Assembly: GCA_036388855.1 (NCBI GenBank)
Contig: DASVRA010000024.1
Coordinates: forward strand, 1-64,000
Source of the DNA: DASVRA01 sp036388855
Lineage (GTDB): Bacteria > Pseudomonadota > Alphaproteobacteria > Caulobacterales > Caulobacteraceae
Reading direction: 5' to 3'
DNA length: 64,000 nucleotides
Both the position numbers and the translations under genes were made by a program. Below, one piece after another: positions 8,458 to 17,828 of the stretch. Positions within the stretch are counted from its first letter, which is position 1, and every line of letters begins with the position of its first letter. The notes below the pieces were generated by a model. It searched no databases. It saw only the letters and a list, made by a program, of their open reading frames with translations, and was not told the origin of the DNA.

Positions 8458-9093
8458 TCAGCCGCGTTCGCCGGCCTGTTGCCAGCCGCCGCCGCCGCCC
8501 GTGGAGCCGCCGCCGGCGCCGCCCGCGCCCGAAGTGGAGGCGCCCATGCCGCCGCCGGCGCCGCCATAAGCGCTGCCCGAAGCTCCCCCGGAGCCGCCGT
8601 ATCCGGAAGCGCCCATGGAGCCGCCGGCCGAGCCGCTAGCGGAGCCGCCGTAACCCGACGCGCCCGTGGCGCCGGCGCCCGAGCCGCCCGCGCCGCCGTA
8701 GGCGCCGCTCGAGGAGGTGGAGGCGCCCATGCCCGCGCCCGAACCGCCCATGTCCGAGCCGCCGGCGCCGCTGGTGGAGCCGCTCATGCCGCCCGAAGCG
8801 CCGCCGTAAGCGCCCGAGCCGCCCGAGCTGCCGGAGGCGCCCATCGCGCCGCTGGAGCCGCCGGACGATCCGCCGGCGCCGCCCGAAGCGGTTCCGCTAA
8901 GGCCGCTGGACCCGCCGGCGTCTCCGCTCGTGCCGCCGGCGGCGCCCGTGGAGCCCGTGGAGCCGTATCCGCTCGACCCGCCGGCGCCGGTCGATCCCGT
9001 CGCCCCGGTCGAGCCTCCGCCCGTCTGGGCGATGGCGACTCCGCCCAGCAACAGCGCCGATGCGGCGCCCACGATCGCGATTTTCCTGTTCAT
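8458..9093 (-). CDS. Gly/Ser-rich exported low-complexity protein
   Basis: 211 residues. A clear signal peptide (MNRKIAIVGAASALLLGGVA, cleavage after AIAQ) is followed by about 180 residues made almost only of Gly, Ser, Ala, Thr with scattered Tyr and Met, in loose repeats such as GASGYGGSGG and GSSGGSGAYGG. No cysteine and no enzymatic motif. It could be a surface or matrix protein, or a flexible cell-envelope component. Some GC-rich repetitive frames are artefacts, but the signal peptide in the correct frame supports this one. It lies upstream of the L,D-transpeptidase on the same strand. Confidence 0.6.
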   Translation of the reverse strand: MNRKIAIVGAASALLLGGVAIAQTGGGSTGATGSTGAGGSSGYGSTGSTGAAGGTSGDAGGSSGLSGTASGGAGGSSGGSSGAMGASGSSGGSGAYGGASGGMSGSTSGAGGSDMGGSGAGMGASTSSSGAYGGAGGSGAGATGASGYGGSASGSAGGSMGASGYGGSGGASGSAYGGAGGGMGASTSGAGGAGGGSTGGGGGWQQAGERG

Positions 9094-9273
9094 GACCTGA
9101 TCTCCTTCACCGTGACGGTGTGGCGATCAACCGGACACGCCAACAAGGCGTTCCGGAAGAAGTCTTAAGTTAAACGAGGGGAAGTTTCCGTGCCCGGATA
9201 CCAAAGTGGTGAGCGGGGATGAACTCAGACGTCGCCGTTCCGCAGTCGGCTTGGTCATCCAAGTCTTTGTCAA

Positions 9274-10107
9274 TCACGGCGAACCGTCGCGGAAGACGTG
9301 CTCGCCTTTGCACGGCTTCCGCCAGGAAGCGGGAGGCTGGCCGGTGAGCTCCGACACCGAGCGAGTCATGTGCGCCTGGTCGAAAAAGCCGGACTGAAGC
9401 GCGACATCCGCCAAAGAGCTTGCCGATGCCTGGATGGCCGCCAGCGCCCGCCGGGCCCGGGCGGTGGCGCGGTACCGGCGCGGGGCCACGCCGTAGCATC
9501 GGCGGAACCCGTGGCTCACTCCGGCGGCGGTGAGGCCTTTCTCGCGGGCCCAGGCGCCGAGGCAGAGGCTGGGGTCGGCGCGCAAGTCCCCTGCCAGGAG
9601 GTCGGGCCAGTCGAGGACCGCCGCGGCCGTCTCCCGCACTGTCTCGACCAGGGCCGTCGCCGCGTCGCCCGCCCTGGTCCGCGCGAGCGTAACGACCAAG
9701 TCGGGATCGGCAACACGGCCGGCGGCGAAGCCTGGCCAGCCGGCGCAGGGAGGGAGGATCAGGACTTCGGCCCCGGCGCGCCCCACCAGGTTCATGTGGG
9801 CTTCGAAGGCGTCGTGGAAGAGCACGTCGCCGGGTTGCACCGCGTGGCGTCCGCGGTCCCCGGCCTCGACATAGCCGCCGGTCAGGACGAGCGCGGCGAA
9901 GGGCGCGGCGTGGCAATGGCGCGGCCGGACCTCGCGCGCGCCGTGGCGCATCCTGCCCGCGTGCGCCGGCGCGAAGCAGAGGCTGGATCGACCCATGCGG
10001 ACATCCCGGTCGAGGCGGCGCGCGCAGTCTGCGTCAGGCCCGGCGCCGGCGATAGTTACATCGAGTTCAGGCGCCGCGCCCGGTCGGGTACGGACAACTC
10101 GATACAA
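9274..10107 (-). CDS. AraC-family transcriptional regulator
   Basis: 277 residues as drawn. A cupin-like N-terminal sensing domain (RHCHAAPFAALVLTGGYVEA and HAVQPGDVLFHDAFEAHMNL) precedes two AraC helix-turn-helix units: GLTAAGVSHGFRRCYGVAPR and the second helix SLADVALQSGFFDQAHMTRS, ending TGQPPASWRK. It should bind DNA as an activator responding to a small ligand. ATG at 9996 is an alternative start that would remove 37 poorly conserved residues. It is divergent from the M1-like peptidase gene with only about 30 bases between, which suggests it may regulate that gene. Confidence 0.85.
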   Translation of the reverse strand: MYRVVRTRPGAAPELDVTIAGAGPDADCARRLDRDVRMGRSSLCFAPAHAGRMRHGAREVRPRHCHAAPFAALVLTGGYVEAGDRGRHAVQPGDVLFHDAFEAHMNLVGRAGAEVLILPPCAGWPGFAAGRVADPDLVVTLARTRAGDAATALVETVRETAAAVLDWPDLLAGDLRADPSLCLGAWAREKGLTAAGVSHGFRRCYGVAPRRYRATARARRALAAIQASASSLADVALQSGFFDQAHMTRSVSELTGQPPASWRKPCKGEHVFRDGSP

Positions 10108-10135
10108 GACGCCCAGGGGGACCTAAGCCAGAGTC

Positions 10136-12199
10136 GTGCCGGAGCCAGCGGTGGAGATTGGCGTGAGAAGTTTCAGGCGGTTCGTGGTTGCGGCCCTTGC
10201 CGTTGGGCTGGGGATCGCCCCCGGCGTTCCCGCACAGGCCGCGCCGGGCGCCTGCCCGCGGGCCGCCGTCGCGCGCGGCACGCTTCCCCGTTACGAGCTG
10301 CGCGTCACCGTCCAGCCGGCGGAGCGCAAGCTGACCGGCAAGGCCCTGGTCACCCTGCCGCCGGCGGCGGAGGCCCGCGAACGGGTGAGGTTCAAGCTGA
10401 GGCGGGACATGGGGACGCCGCGCATCGCGGTCGTGGCCCCGGCGGCTTTGGCGGGGCCGGCGACGGTGACGGCGCTGCCTTCGGACAAAACGGACGCGGA
10501 TGCCGAATGGGAGCTGCGCCTGCGCCGCCCGCTGCCCGCCGGCCAGTCCCTGAAGCTCCAGATCGACTACGCCGGCGGGGCCGAGACCAGCCTGAACTTC
10601 AACGTGAGCGCGGAGGGCGTCTTCGTCGGCGGAGGCACCACCGCCTGGTATCCGCAGTTCGGCGCGCGGGGACTGGGCGAGCTGGAGGTCACGGTCCCCG
10701 AAGCCTTCTCCGTCGTCGCCACGGCGGCGCGGCGTTCCGACACGGTCCAGGGCGGGCTGCGCACGGCCGTGTTCGAGACCGGATGGCCCACCCATTTCAG
10801 CTTCACCGCGGGGCCTTACATCGTCAGGCGGGCCCAGGGCCGCAGGCCCGTGACGCTCTACCTGCTCAAGGACAGGCCCTTCGCCGATGAGCTCGTTGAG
10901 GTCGCGCGGCGGTCGCTGGAGGTGCTGGAGCGCGAGTTCGGGCCATACCCGTTCAGCGACTTCTCGGTCCTGGAGGTGGCGCAAGAGCCGGCCGGCAAGT
11001 CCGGCTTCCTCGGCGCCGCCTACGACGGCTACTTCCTGGTCCGCAGCGACTTCCTGGACGCCAAACGGGCCGACCCGGGCGGCTTTGGCCATGAGATCGG
11101 GCATCAATGGTGGGGCGTGTCGGTCGAGCAGGCCGGGAGCGGTGGCGAGTACATGCTCGACGAGGCCCTGGCCAACTACGGCGCCCTGCTGGTGACCGAG
11201 GAGTTGCGAGGCGCGGCCGAGGGCGAACGCTTCCGGCGCGGCGGCGAGGGCATGGGCGGCGGGCTGGAGGCGCGGCGGCTGATCGCCGCCGGCCTGGACC
11301 ACCGCCTGGCCGACCTGCCCAAGGACCCCGCGTTTTACGCGCTGTCCGACAGCAAGGGGTACTTGGTCTACGACATGCTGGCGCGCCTGGCCGGCCGCGA
11401 GCGCCTGCGCCAGGCGCTGGTGCGGATGGCCTGCGAGCACGCCTACGGGAGCATCGACTGGAAGACCTTCGAGGCGGGGCTGCGGCAAGCCCCCGGGCCC
11501 GGGACCGGCTGGTTCTTCGACCAGTGGCTGCACCGGCCGGGAATCCCCGTGCTGTCGCACAAGTGGTCCCAGGCCGGCGGGCGGGTGGAGCTTTCGGTGA
11601 CCCAGCATGGGGCGGCTTACCGGCTGGAGCTCCCGGTCAGGTTCGCCTTCGAGGACGGGAGCGCCGAAGTGCGGGCGGTGCGGCTCGCCGGGCCGGTGAC
11701 GCAAGCGGCGTTCGCCTTTCCAAAACGCGTCGCCGAGGTGACGCTGGACCCGGCCTATTCGGTCCTCCACGCCACGCCGGACGAGATGGCCGAGGCGAAA
11801 GCCTACGAGCACTCCACCCGCGGGCAGCTCCTGTGGGACAACGGCAAGACCGAGGAGGCGAAGGCGGAGCTGGCCGCGGGCCTGGCCGCGCGCGCGGGCG
11901 CGGACCACACCGGTGCGGAGTTCAGCGAGCGCCTGTACCTCGGCTGGATCGCGCAGCTGGCAGGCCAGGCGGACGAGGCGCTGGCGCAGTACGAGCGCGC
12001 CGCCGCCCTTCCGGTGCGCGCGCCCGACCTCGTGCCGCGGCTCTACCTGAACATCGCCCAGGTGCTGAACAGCCGCGGCGACAAGGCCGGGGCGGCGAAG
12101 GCGGCGCGGGCGGTGATCGCCGCCGAACGCGCCGCCGGCAAGGCGACGCGGATCACCGAACGGGCCCAGATGCTGCTGGAGGAACAGGGCAAGCGGTAG
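10136..12199 (+). CDS. M1-family metallopeptidase-like protein with C-terminal repeats
   Basis: 687 residues with a signal peptide (VVAALAVGLGIAPGVPAQA). The zinc site is intact: HEIGHQWWG (His319, Glu320, His323) with Glu343 in LDEALANYG. The M1 exopeptidase motif GAMEN is not seen; at the expected place the sequence reads GKSGFLGAAYDG, so aminopeptidase activity cannot be assumed. The C-terminal ~150 residues (from about 540) form TPR-like helical pairs (TEEAKAELAAGLAARAG, ADEALAQYERAAALP). GTG at 10136 is drawn; GTG at 10163, preceded by GGAG, is at least as good. It is probably periplasmic or membrane-associated. Confidence 0.8.
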   Translation: MPEPAVEIGVRSFRRFVVAALAVGLGIAPGVPAQAAPGACPRAAVARGTLPRYELRVTVQPAERKLTGKALVTLPPAAEARERVRFKLRRDMGTPRIAVVAPAALAGPATVTALPSDKTDADAEWELRLRRPLPAGQSLKLQIDYAGGAETSLNFNVSAEGVFVGGGTTAWYPQFGARGLGELEVTVPEAFSVVATAARRSDTVQGGLRTAVFETGWPTHFSFTAGPYIVRRAQGRRPVTLYLLKDRPFADELVEVARRSLEVLEREFGPYPFSDFSVLEVAQEPAGKSGFLGAAYDGYFLVRSDFLDAKRADPGGFGHEIGHQWWGVSVEQAGSGGEYMLDEALANYGALLVTEELRGAAEGERFRRGGEGMGGGLEARRLIAAGLDHRLADLPKDPAFYALSDSKGYLVYDMLARLAGRERLRQALVRMACEHAYGSIDWKTFEAGLRQAPGPGTGWFFDQWLHRPGIPVLSHKWSQAGGRVELSVTQHGAAYRLELPVRFAFEDGSAEVRAVRLAGPVTQAAFAFPKRVAEVTLDPAYSVLHATPDEMAEAKAYEHSTRGQLLWDNGKTEEAKAELAAGLAARAGADHTGAEFSERLYLGWIAQLAGQADEALAQYERAAALPVRAPDLVPRLYLNIAQVLNSRGDKAGAAKAARAVIAAERAAGKATRITERAQMLLEEQGKR

Positions 12200-12223
12200 G
12201 CGGAATCTGGATGGATAGGAGGG

Positions 12224-13330
12224 TCAGGTGCGGGAAAACGGCATGCTCTCCGTACCCCCCAGAGGGGAGGAGTGGCCGATAGTGATGGTGCGGCGGATTT
12301 GGTCGCTCTTGAAGCCAATGGCGGACGGGCGGCGGACGCCGGGCAGGGCCACGACGTCATAGAGTTCCTGGACCACCCCCTCGATGCGCAGCCACTCGAC
12401 GACATCCCCGCGTTCGAGGTCGATCACCAAAAGGCCGCAGCGGGGCTCGGCCCCCGCCTGCGTCAGCCGCTCCGTAAGCGGCAGGCCCTCGAAGGTGACC
12501 GCGCCATCCCGTGGGCGCGACAGGCCAATGATGGCGAAGCCGTCGAGAAAGGCGAGCCCTCGCGCATAGCCTGGGCAGAAGGCGACGACGTCGAAACGCC
12601 CGTCGTTCGGATTGATGAAACCGAACTCGCCAAGCCCCGAGTTGAGTAGCCAAACCCGGCCGTCTCGCCACCTGGGGGAATGGGGCATGGACAGGCCCGT
12701 CGCCACGGCCTCGCCGCTCCCGACATCAAGAAGCGCTCCGCCGTCGCGGCGCCGATCGCGCCAACCGTCGGCAAGGTCGCTCTGAGCCACGAGCGTCACG
12801 TACGCCGGCGCTCCGTCGCGCATGGCCAAGCCGTTCAGATGGCACCGGTCCTCGGCCGCGAGCCGGCTGATGAACGGGGGCTTCCACACCGGCGCGAAGC
12901 TGTGGGTCTCACTCGGCCGCGCCAGGCAGGAAAACAGCGTATTGACGAAGATTGGGCGCCCCTTTGCGTCGAGACCGATGTCATGGGCGTCGATATCGCC
13001 GGTGATGTAGCTCGCCTGCGGCAAATAGACCCGGTCGTGGCCGCCGTGCTCGCCGGCGTCGAGTGCGTTCTCCAGCCGCCAGAACTGGTAGCGCGAACTC
13101 ATCCAAAGCGTCTGGCCGTCGCCGGCCAAGCCCATGCAGCGGTCGAACGAGCGCTCGAAGATCGACAGCTGTCCGTCGGCCTTGGTCCCAATTAGAAAGA
13201 GCTTTCCGGCCTGGTAGGTGGTGAAGGCGAGGCTCGCGCGCCGTTCGGCCAACCATGACGCGAAGTTGCGCGAGGAGCTGATCCGGACCGCGGGCTCGCG
13301 GCCCGCATCTGCTTGTGGACCCGCCTCCAT
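12224..13330 (-). CDS. TIGR03032-like protein, beta-propeller type
   Basis: About 368 residues. The sequence LAFTTYQAGKLFLIGTKADG followed by SIFERSFDRCMGLA and LWMSSRYQFWRLEN is the pattern of the TIGR03032 family, predicted beta-propellers of unknown function. Further repeats include SRWRDGRVWLLNSGLGE-like and GFAIIGLSRPRDGAVTFEGL blades. ATG at 13330 was chosen because the conserved part begins soon after; ATG at 13396 would add a weak N-terminal stretch, and anything longer overlaps the divergent RTX gene. No signal peptide is obvious. Function unknown; members are often found near glycan or sulfotransferase genes. Confidence 0.75.
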   Translation of the reverse strand: MEAGPQADAGREPAVRISSSRNFASWLAERRASLAFTTYQAGKLFLIGTKADGQLSIFERSFDRCMGLAGDGQTLWMSSRYQFWRLENALDAGEHGGHDRVYLPQASYITGDIDAHDIGLDAKGRPIFVNTLFSCLARPSETHSFAPVWKPPFISRLAAEDRCHLNGLAMRDGAPAYVTLVAQSDLADGWRDRRRDGGALLDVGSGEAVATGLSMPHSPRWRDGRVWLLNSGLGEFGFINPNDGRFDVVAFCPGYARGLAFLDGFAIIGLSRPRDGAVTFEGLPLTERLTQAGAEPRCGLLVIDLERGDVVEWLRIEGVVQELYDVVALPGVRRPSAIGFKSDQIRRTITIGHSSPLGGTESMPFSRT

Positions 13331-13466
13331 CGCCACCGCACCCGCGCCCAATGCCGCCGAACTGCCGCGGCGGCACAGGCTCTCCCCCTGCCCCATCACG
13401 GTCAAGCCTATTGCGTCGTCCGGGTAAGGAGAGCAACGGTATGGGAACAACGTCGCGGGGGCGGCC

Positions 13467-16334
13467 ATGGCTATCGATCTCACCACCGTCGGAACCACGA
13501 CGCTCGGCTCAGTCATCCAGGGGCAGATCGGCTTCGTCTCCGAAAACGCCGGCTGGTCGCTCTCCTCGGCCGGGGACATGAACGGCGACGGCTTCGAGGA
13601 CATGATCATCGGGGCGCCGAGCGGCGGCTTCTATTACGAGGGCCGCAGCTATGTGGTCTTCGGGTCGGCCAGTCCGCTGCCCGCCGCCAGTCTGGCGGCG
13701 CTGGGGCCGGGGGGCTTCCGGGTCACCGGGGTCTATGGCGGGACCGAACACACCGACCAGGCCGGCTGGTCGGTTTCGGGCGCGGGGGACGTCAACGGCG
13801 ACGGCTTCGCCGACGTGGTGATCGGGGCCCCCGAATACGGGTTCGACTACTACCTCAACCCGATGGCAGGCGGCCACGCATATGTGGTGTTCGGGCACAG
13901 CGGCGCCTTCGGCAACATCGACCTGAGCTCCGCGCCCCTGGATGGGACCGACGGGTTCCAGCTGGTCGGAGAGGCCGTTTACGACGCCGCCGGGTGGAGC
14001 GTCTCTGACGCCGGCGACGTCAACGGCGACGGACTCAAGGACCTGCTGGTCGGCGCGCAGCAGGCCGACTCCGGCGCGGGCAAGACCTACGTCGTCTACG
14101 GCAAGGCGAGCGGCTTCGGCGATACGGTCGATCTCAGCGATGTCGCCGGCGGCACGGGCGGGTTCGCCATCGGCGGCGCGGCCGCGGGCGACCAAGGCCA
14201 GCAGAGCCAGGTCGGCCATTTCGTCTCCAGCGCCGGCGACATCAACGGCGACGGCTTCGACGACCTGATGATCAGCGGCCGCTACGCCGACGCCGGCGGC
14301 GGAACCGGCAACGGGGGGGCGTTCGTCCTGTTCGGCGCCAGGAGCGGCCTGGCAAGCCTCGACCTCGGCACGGCCGTCCTCGACGGCGGCAACGGCTTCA
14401 CCATCGTCGGCGGCGACGACGGCGACCGGGCGGGGTGGTCGATCTCGGACGTCGGGGACGTGAACGGCGACGGGTTCCGCGACTTGGCTGTGGGCGCCCC
14501 GTACGCCTCGTCCGGCGACGGCGCGGCCTACGTGGTGTTCGGCAAGGCCTCCGGCTTCGCCGCGCAGCTCGATCTCAGCGCCCTGGGCACGGACGGGTTC
14601 GCGATCGAAGGCGCGTCGGGCGGCGCCGACCGGGTGGGCCGGACGGTCTCATCGGCGGGCGACTTGAACGGCGACGGTTACGACGACCTGGTCGTCAGTT
14701 CATTTTTCGGCGCCGAGGCCTACGTCGTATTCGGCAAGGCTTCGGGCTTCGGCGCGTTGGACGTGGCCACCCTGTCGGGCGACGACGGCTTCAAGATCCA
14801 GGGCTTCTCGGGAGCGCCGGGCGCCGTCTCCGCGGCCGGCGACGTCAACGGCGACGGCTTCGACGACCTGCTGGTGGCCGATCAGGCCGACAGCACCACC
14901 TACCTGATCCTGGGCGCCGCCAGCCTGGACGGCTCCACCAACCACGTCACCAACCAAGGCACGGCGGGCGCCGACGGCATGGCCGGCACCGGAGCGGCCA
15001 ACGTGATGATCGGCGGACGCGGCAATGACGTGCTCATCGGAAACGGCGGTGCGGATGTCCTGCGCGGGGGCGAGGGGGCGGACGCGCTGCTCATCGCCGA
15101 CGCGGGCTTCCTGCGGATCGACGGCGGCACGGGGCAGGACGTGCTGTCGATCCAAGGCCCCATGACCTTGTCCGACGGCGACTTCCGCCGGATAGCGGAC
15201 ATCGAGGGCCTGAAGCTCGGCAACTTCGCCACCCTGCTGAGGCTCGGCGCCGTGGCCTCTCACGCGATCAACGGGGTCGCCAGCAACGGTTTCGCGCTGA
15301 CCATCGACGGATCGGCCGTGACCGACAAGGCGATCAAGCTGAACGCCACGAGCTTCGGCCGCGGCGTGATGCTCGACCTTTCGAGCGACAGCGCCTCGGT
15401 GACGCTGCTCGGGGGGGCGGGCAACGACGCCCTGACCGGCGGGTCGGGCAAGGACATCCTGTTCGGCGGCGCGGGCAACGACGCCTTGGCCGGCGGCGAC
15501 GGCGCGGACTGGGCGATCTACCGCGGGGCCGGGGTGGGAGTGCAGGTCAGCCTGGCCACGATCCTGGCGCAGAACACGGTCGGCGCCGGAACGGACACCC
15601 TGAATGGGATCGAACATCTGCAGGGCTCCGCCTTCCATGACCTGCTGACCGGCGACGGCGGCTCCAACCTGCTGGTCGGGCTGGCTGGGAACGATACGCT
15701 GAGGGGCGGCGGCGGCAACGACGGACTGGACGGCGGCGTCGGCGACGACTCGCTCGACGGCGGCGGCGGAACGGACCTTGCCTCCTACGCGCGCAGCGGT
15801 GCGGCCGTGCAGGTGGACCTCGGCGTCTCCGTGCAGCAGAACACCGGCGGCGCGGGGTTGGACACCCTGGTGAACATTGAACGGCTGGTAGGCTCCATCT
15901 ATGGCGACGTGCTGACCGGCGACGGCCAGGCCAACCTGCTCCAGGGCGGCGACGGGGACGACTCGCTGAACGGCGCCGGCGGCTCGGACAGGTTCAAGGG
16001 CGGCGCCGGGGCCGACCACTTCGTGTTCGACCAGCCTTCGGCGCTCACGCCGGAGACTGAACTGATCGTGGACTACGAGGCTCAGGACGTGGTGGACCTC
16101 AGCGGCATCGACGCCGACTCCGCTGCTGGGGGCGACCAGGGCTTCACCGTCGTTGCCGGGCCGACCGGGGCGGCCGGGGATCTCTGGATTAAATACGATG
16201 GGGTGCATGACCGCACCATCGTGCGAGGGGACCTCGACGGCGACAAGCATGCCGACTTCACCCTCGTCCTCCTCGGCGAGCACGACCAGGTGCTGAACCC
16301 CGGGGATCCGGATTACCTGAACCTGGTGACCTGA
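13467..16334 (+). CDS. FG-GAP/RTX calcium-binding protein, type I secreted
   Basis: 955 residues in two parts. Residues about 20–490 contain seven or eight integrin-like FG-GAP units, each with a DxNGDGxxD calcium loop (DMNGDGFEDMIIGAP, DVNGDGFADVVIGAP, DINGDGFDDLMISGR). Residues about 500–870 carry RTX nonapeptides GGxGxDxLx (GGAGNDALAGGDGADWAIY, GGDGDDSLNGAGGSDRF). The tail DLDGDKHADFTLVLLGEHDQ matches the C-terminal module of the other RTX proteins in this window and is the likely type I secretion signal. There is no N-terminal signal peptide, as expected. Probable extracellular adhesin or surface protein; no ABC exporter genes are in the window. Confidence 0.9.
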   Translation: MAIDLTTVGTTTLGSVIQGQIGFVSENAGWSLSSAGDMNGDGFEDMIIGAPSGGFYYEGRSYVVFGSASPLPAASLAALGPGGFRVTGVYGGTEHTDQAGWSVSGAGDVNGDGFADVVIGAPEYGFDYYLNPMAGGHAYVVFGHSGAFGNIDLSSAPLDGTDGFQLVGEAVYDAAGWSVSDAGDVNGDGLKDLLVGAQQADSGAGKTYVVYGKASGFGDTVDLSDVAGGTGGFAIGGAAAGDQGQQSQVGHFVSSAGDINGDGFDDLMISGRYADAGGGTGNGGAFVLFGARSGLASLDLGTAVLDGGNGFTIVGGDDGDRAGWSISDVGDVNGDGFRDLAVGAPYASSGDGAAYVVFGKASGFAAQLDLSALGTDGFAIEGASGGADRVGRTVSSAGDLNGDGYDDLVVSSFFGAEAYVVFGKASGFGALDVATLSGDDGFKIQGFSGAPGAVSAAGDVNGDGFDDLLVADQADSTTYLILGAASLDGSTNHVTNQGTAGADGMAGTGAANVMIGGRGNDVLIGNGGADVLRGGEGADALLIADAGFLRIDGGTGQDVLSIQGPMTLSDGDFRRIADIEGLKLGNFATLLRLGAVASHAINGVASNGFALTIDGSAVTDKAIKLNATSFGRGVMLDLSSDSASVTLLGGAGNDALTGGSGKDILFGGAGNDALAGGDGADWAIYRGAGVGVQVSLATILAQNTVGAGTDTLNGIEHLQGSAFHDLLTGDGGSNLLVGLAGNDTLRGGGGNDGLDGGVGDDSLDGGGGTDLASYARSGAAVQVDLGVSVQQNTGGAGLDTLVNIERLVGSIYGDVLTGDGQANLLQGGDGDDSLNGAGGSDRFKGGAGADHFVFDQPSALTPETELIVDYEAQDVVDLSGIDADSAAGGDQGFTVVAGPTGAAGDLWIKYDGVHDRTIVRGDLDGDKHADFTLVLLGEHDQVLNPGDPDYLNLVT

Positions 16335-16351
16335 GGCGGCGCCGGCGCCGT

Positions 16352-16990
16352 TCAGTCCGCCGCGGCGAAGTGGGCCAGCTGGTCCGCGTGCGCCTTGGCG
16401 AAGGCCGGGCGGGCGGTGGCGCGGGTGAGGTAGGCGCCGCAGGCGGGGTGGGCGGAGAGGCCGCCGAAGCGGTCGACCGGGCGCAGCACGTCGGCCATCA
16501 GGATGTCGGCGACGGAAAAGGCGCCGGCCAGCCACTCGCGATCGGCCAGGACCGGCTCCAGGCGGTCGAGCCGGGCCTTGACGAAGTCGTCCAGCCACTT
16601 CCAGGCGGGAGCCTCGCCGGTGAAGCCCATGAACTGGAACATCACCCAGGGCAGGCTCGCCAGCTCCACGGAATTGAGGGCGGCGAACACCCATTCGGTG
16701 GCCTCGGCGCGGCCGCGCGGGTCGGCGGGCATCAGGGCGGGGCTACGCTCACCGAGATGGAGGAGGATGGCGCCGCTCTCGAAGATCGTGAGGTCGCCGT
16801 CGGTCAGCCACGGGACTTGGCCGAAGGGCTGGTGGGCGAAATGTTCAGGCTGCCGCTCGCGGAAGGGCGTGCTCTCGACGCGATAGGGCAGCCCGGCCTC
16901 TTCCAGCGCCCAGCGCACGCGCAGGTCGCGCACGAGGCCCCGCGGCGCTTCGGGGACCCAGTCGAAGGTGGTGAGGATCAGGTCGGGCAT
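16352..16990 (-). CDS. Glutathione S-transferase family protein (1)
   Basis: 212 residues. The N-terminal thioredoxin-like domain contains RVRWALEEAGLPY and QPFGQVPWLTDGDLTIFESG, with the conserved cis-proline (QVPWL) and the ESGAIL glutathione-binding turn. The C-terminal helical domain shows EWLAGAFSVADILMADVLR, the N-capping box region of GSTs. ATG at 16990 sets the correct start; longer frames upstream are out of family. It is a paralogue of the next gene (17035–17688), sharing the RGLxRDxRVRWALEE start, so the pair arose by tandem duplication. Substrate unknown. Confidence 0.85.
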   Translation of the reverse strand: MPDLILTTFDWVPEAPRGLVRDLRVRWALEEAGLPYRVESTPFRERQPEHFAHQPFGQVPWLTDGDLTIFESGAILLHLGERSPALMPADPRGRAEATEWVFAALNSVELASLPWVMFQFMGFTGEAPAWKWLDDFVKARLDRLEPVLADREWLAGAFSVADILMADVLRPVDRFGGLSAHPACGAYLTRATARPAFAKAHADQLAHFAAAD

Positions 16991-17034
16991 GGGAGGGGCC
17001 TCTGAACGTTTGCTGCCGGCGCCAGCGCGGACAC

Positions 17035-17688
17035 CTACGCGCCCTGCGACGCGGCGGTGAAGACCGCCAGTTGATCGGCGAAGGCGCGCTGGTAGGCGGG
17101 GCGGGCCACGGCGCGGGCGATGTAGGCGGAGAGGTTGGGGTATTCGTCCATGAGGCCCGTGCTTTCCAGCCTGCGGAGCACGTGCACCATCATCAGATCG
17201 CCGACGCTGAAGGCGCCGTCGAGCCACTCGCCCTCGCCGAGGCGGCGGGAGAGCTGGTCCAGGCGGTCGCGGACGCGGCCCTCAAGGACCGGGAGGCGCT
17301 CGGCGTACCAGCTCTTGTCGCGCTCGAAGAGCATGGCCATCGTGAGGTCGACGATAGGCGGCTCCACCGTGCTGAGCGCGGCGAACATCCAGGCGATGGC
17401 GCGGGCGCGGGCGTCGTGGCCCTGGGGCAGCAGGCCGGGGTGGCGTTCGGCGATATGGAGGACGATGGCCGCCGACTCGAACAGAGCGAGGCCGTCGTGT
17501 TCGTAGGTGGGGATCTGGCCGAAGGGGTGGAGCGCCAGGTGCTCGGGCTGCTTCAGCTCGGCGAACGAACGCAGACGGACGTCGTAGGGTTGGCCCACCT
17601 CTTCGAGCGCCCAGCGCACCCGCATGTCGCGCGCCAGCCCCCTGCCGCGGTCGGGCGAATTGGCGAAGGCGGTGATGGTGGGGGTCAT
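17035..17688 (-). CDS. Glutathione S-transferase family protein (2)
   Basis: 217 residues, same architecture as its neighbour: GLARDMRVRWALEEVGQPYD at the N terminus, HPFGQIPTYEHDGLALFESA with the cis-proline and glutathione turn, and EWLDGAFSVGDLMMVHVLRR in the C-terminal domain. Only about 44 bases separate it from GST 1 on the same strand, so the two are likely one transcript with this gene first. Substrate unknown; probably cytosolic detoxification or thiol chemistry. Confidence 0.85.
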   Translation of the reverse strand: MTPTITAFANSPDRGRGLARDMRVRWALEEVGQPYDVRLRSFAELKQPEHLALHPFGQIPTYEHDGLALFESAAIVLHIAERHPGLLPQGHDARARAIAWMFAALSTVEPPIVDLTMAMLFERDKSWYAERLPVLEGRVRDRLDQLSRRLGEGEWLDGAFSVGDLMMVHVLRRLESTGLMDEYPNLSAYIARAVARPAYQRAFADQLAVFTAASQGA

Positions 17689-17828
17689 GAGGAGGCTCCG
17701 GGCGGCGGGGCGGGGCGCTTGAACGCGCCTCTACTCATAGGACGAGCGGCGCTGCGGGGAACCGACAAACGAGGAGGAGGCCGTACGCGGGCGGCGGGTG
17801 CGGCGATTCCAGAGACCGCTGACGGGGC

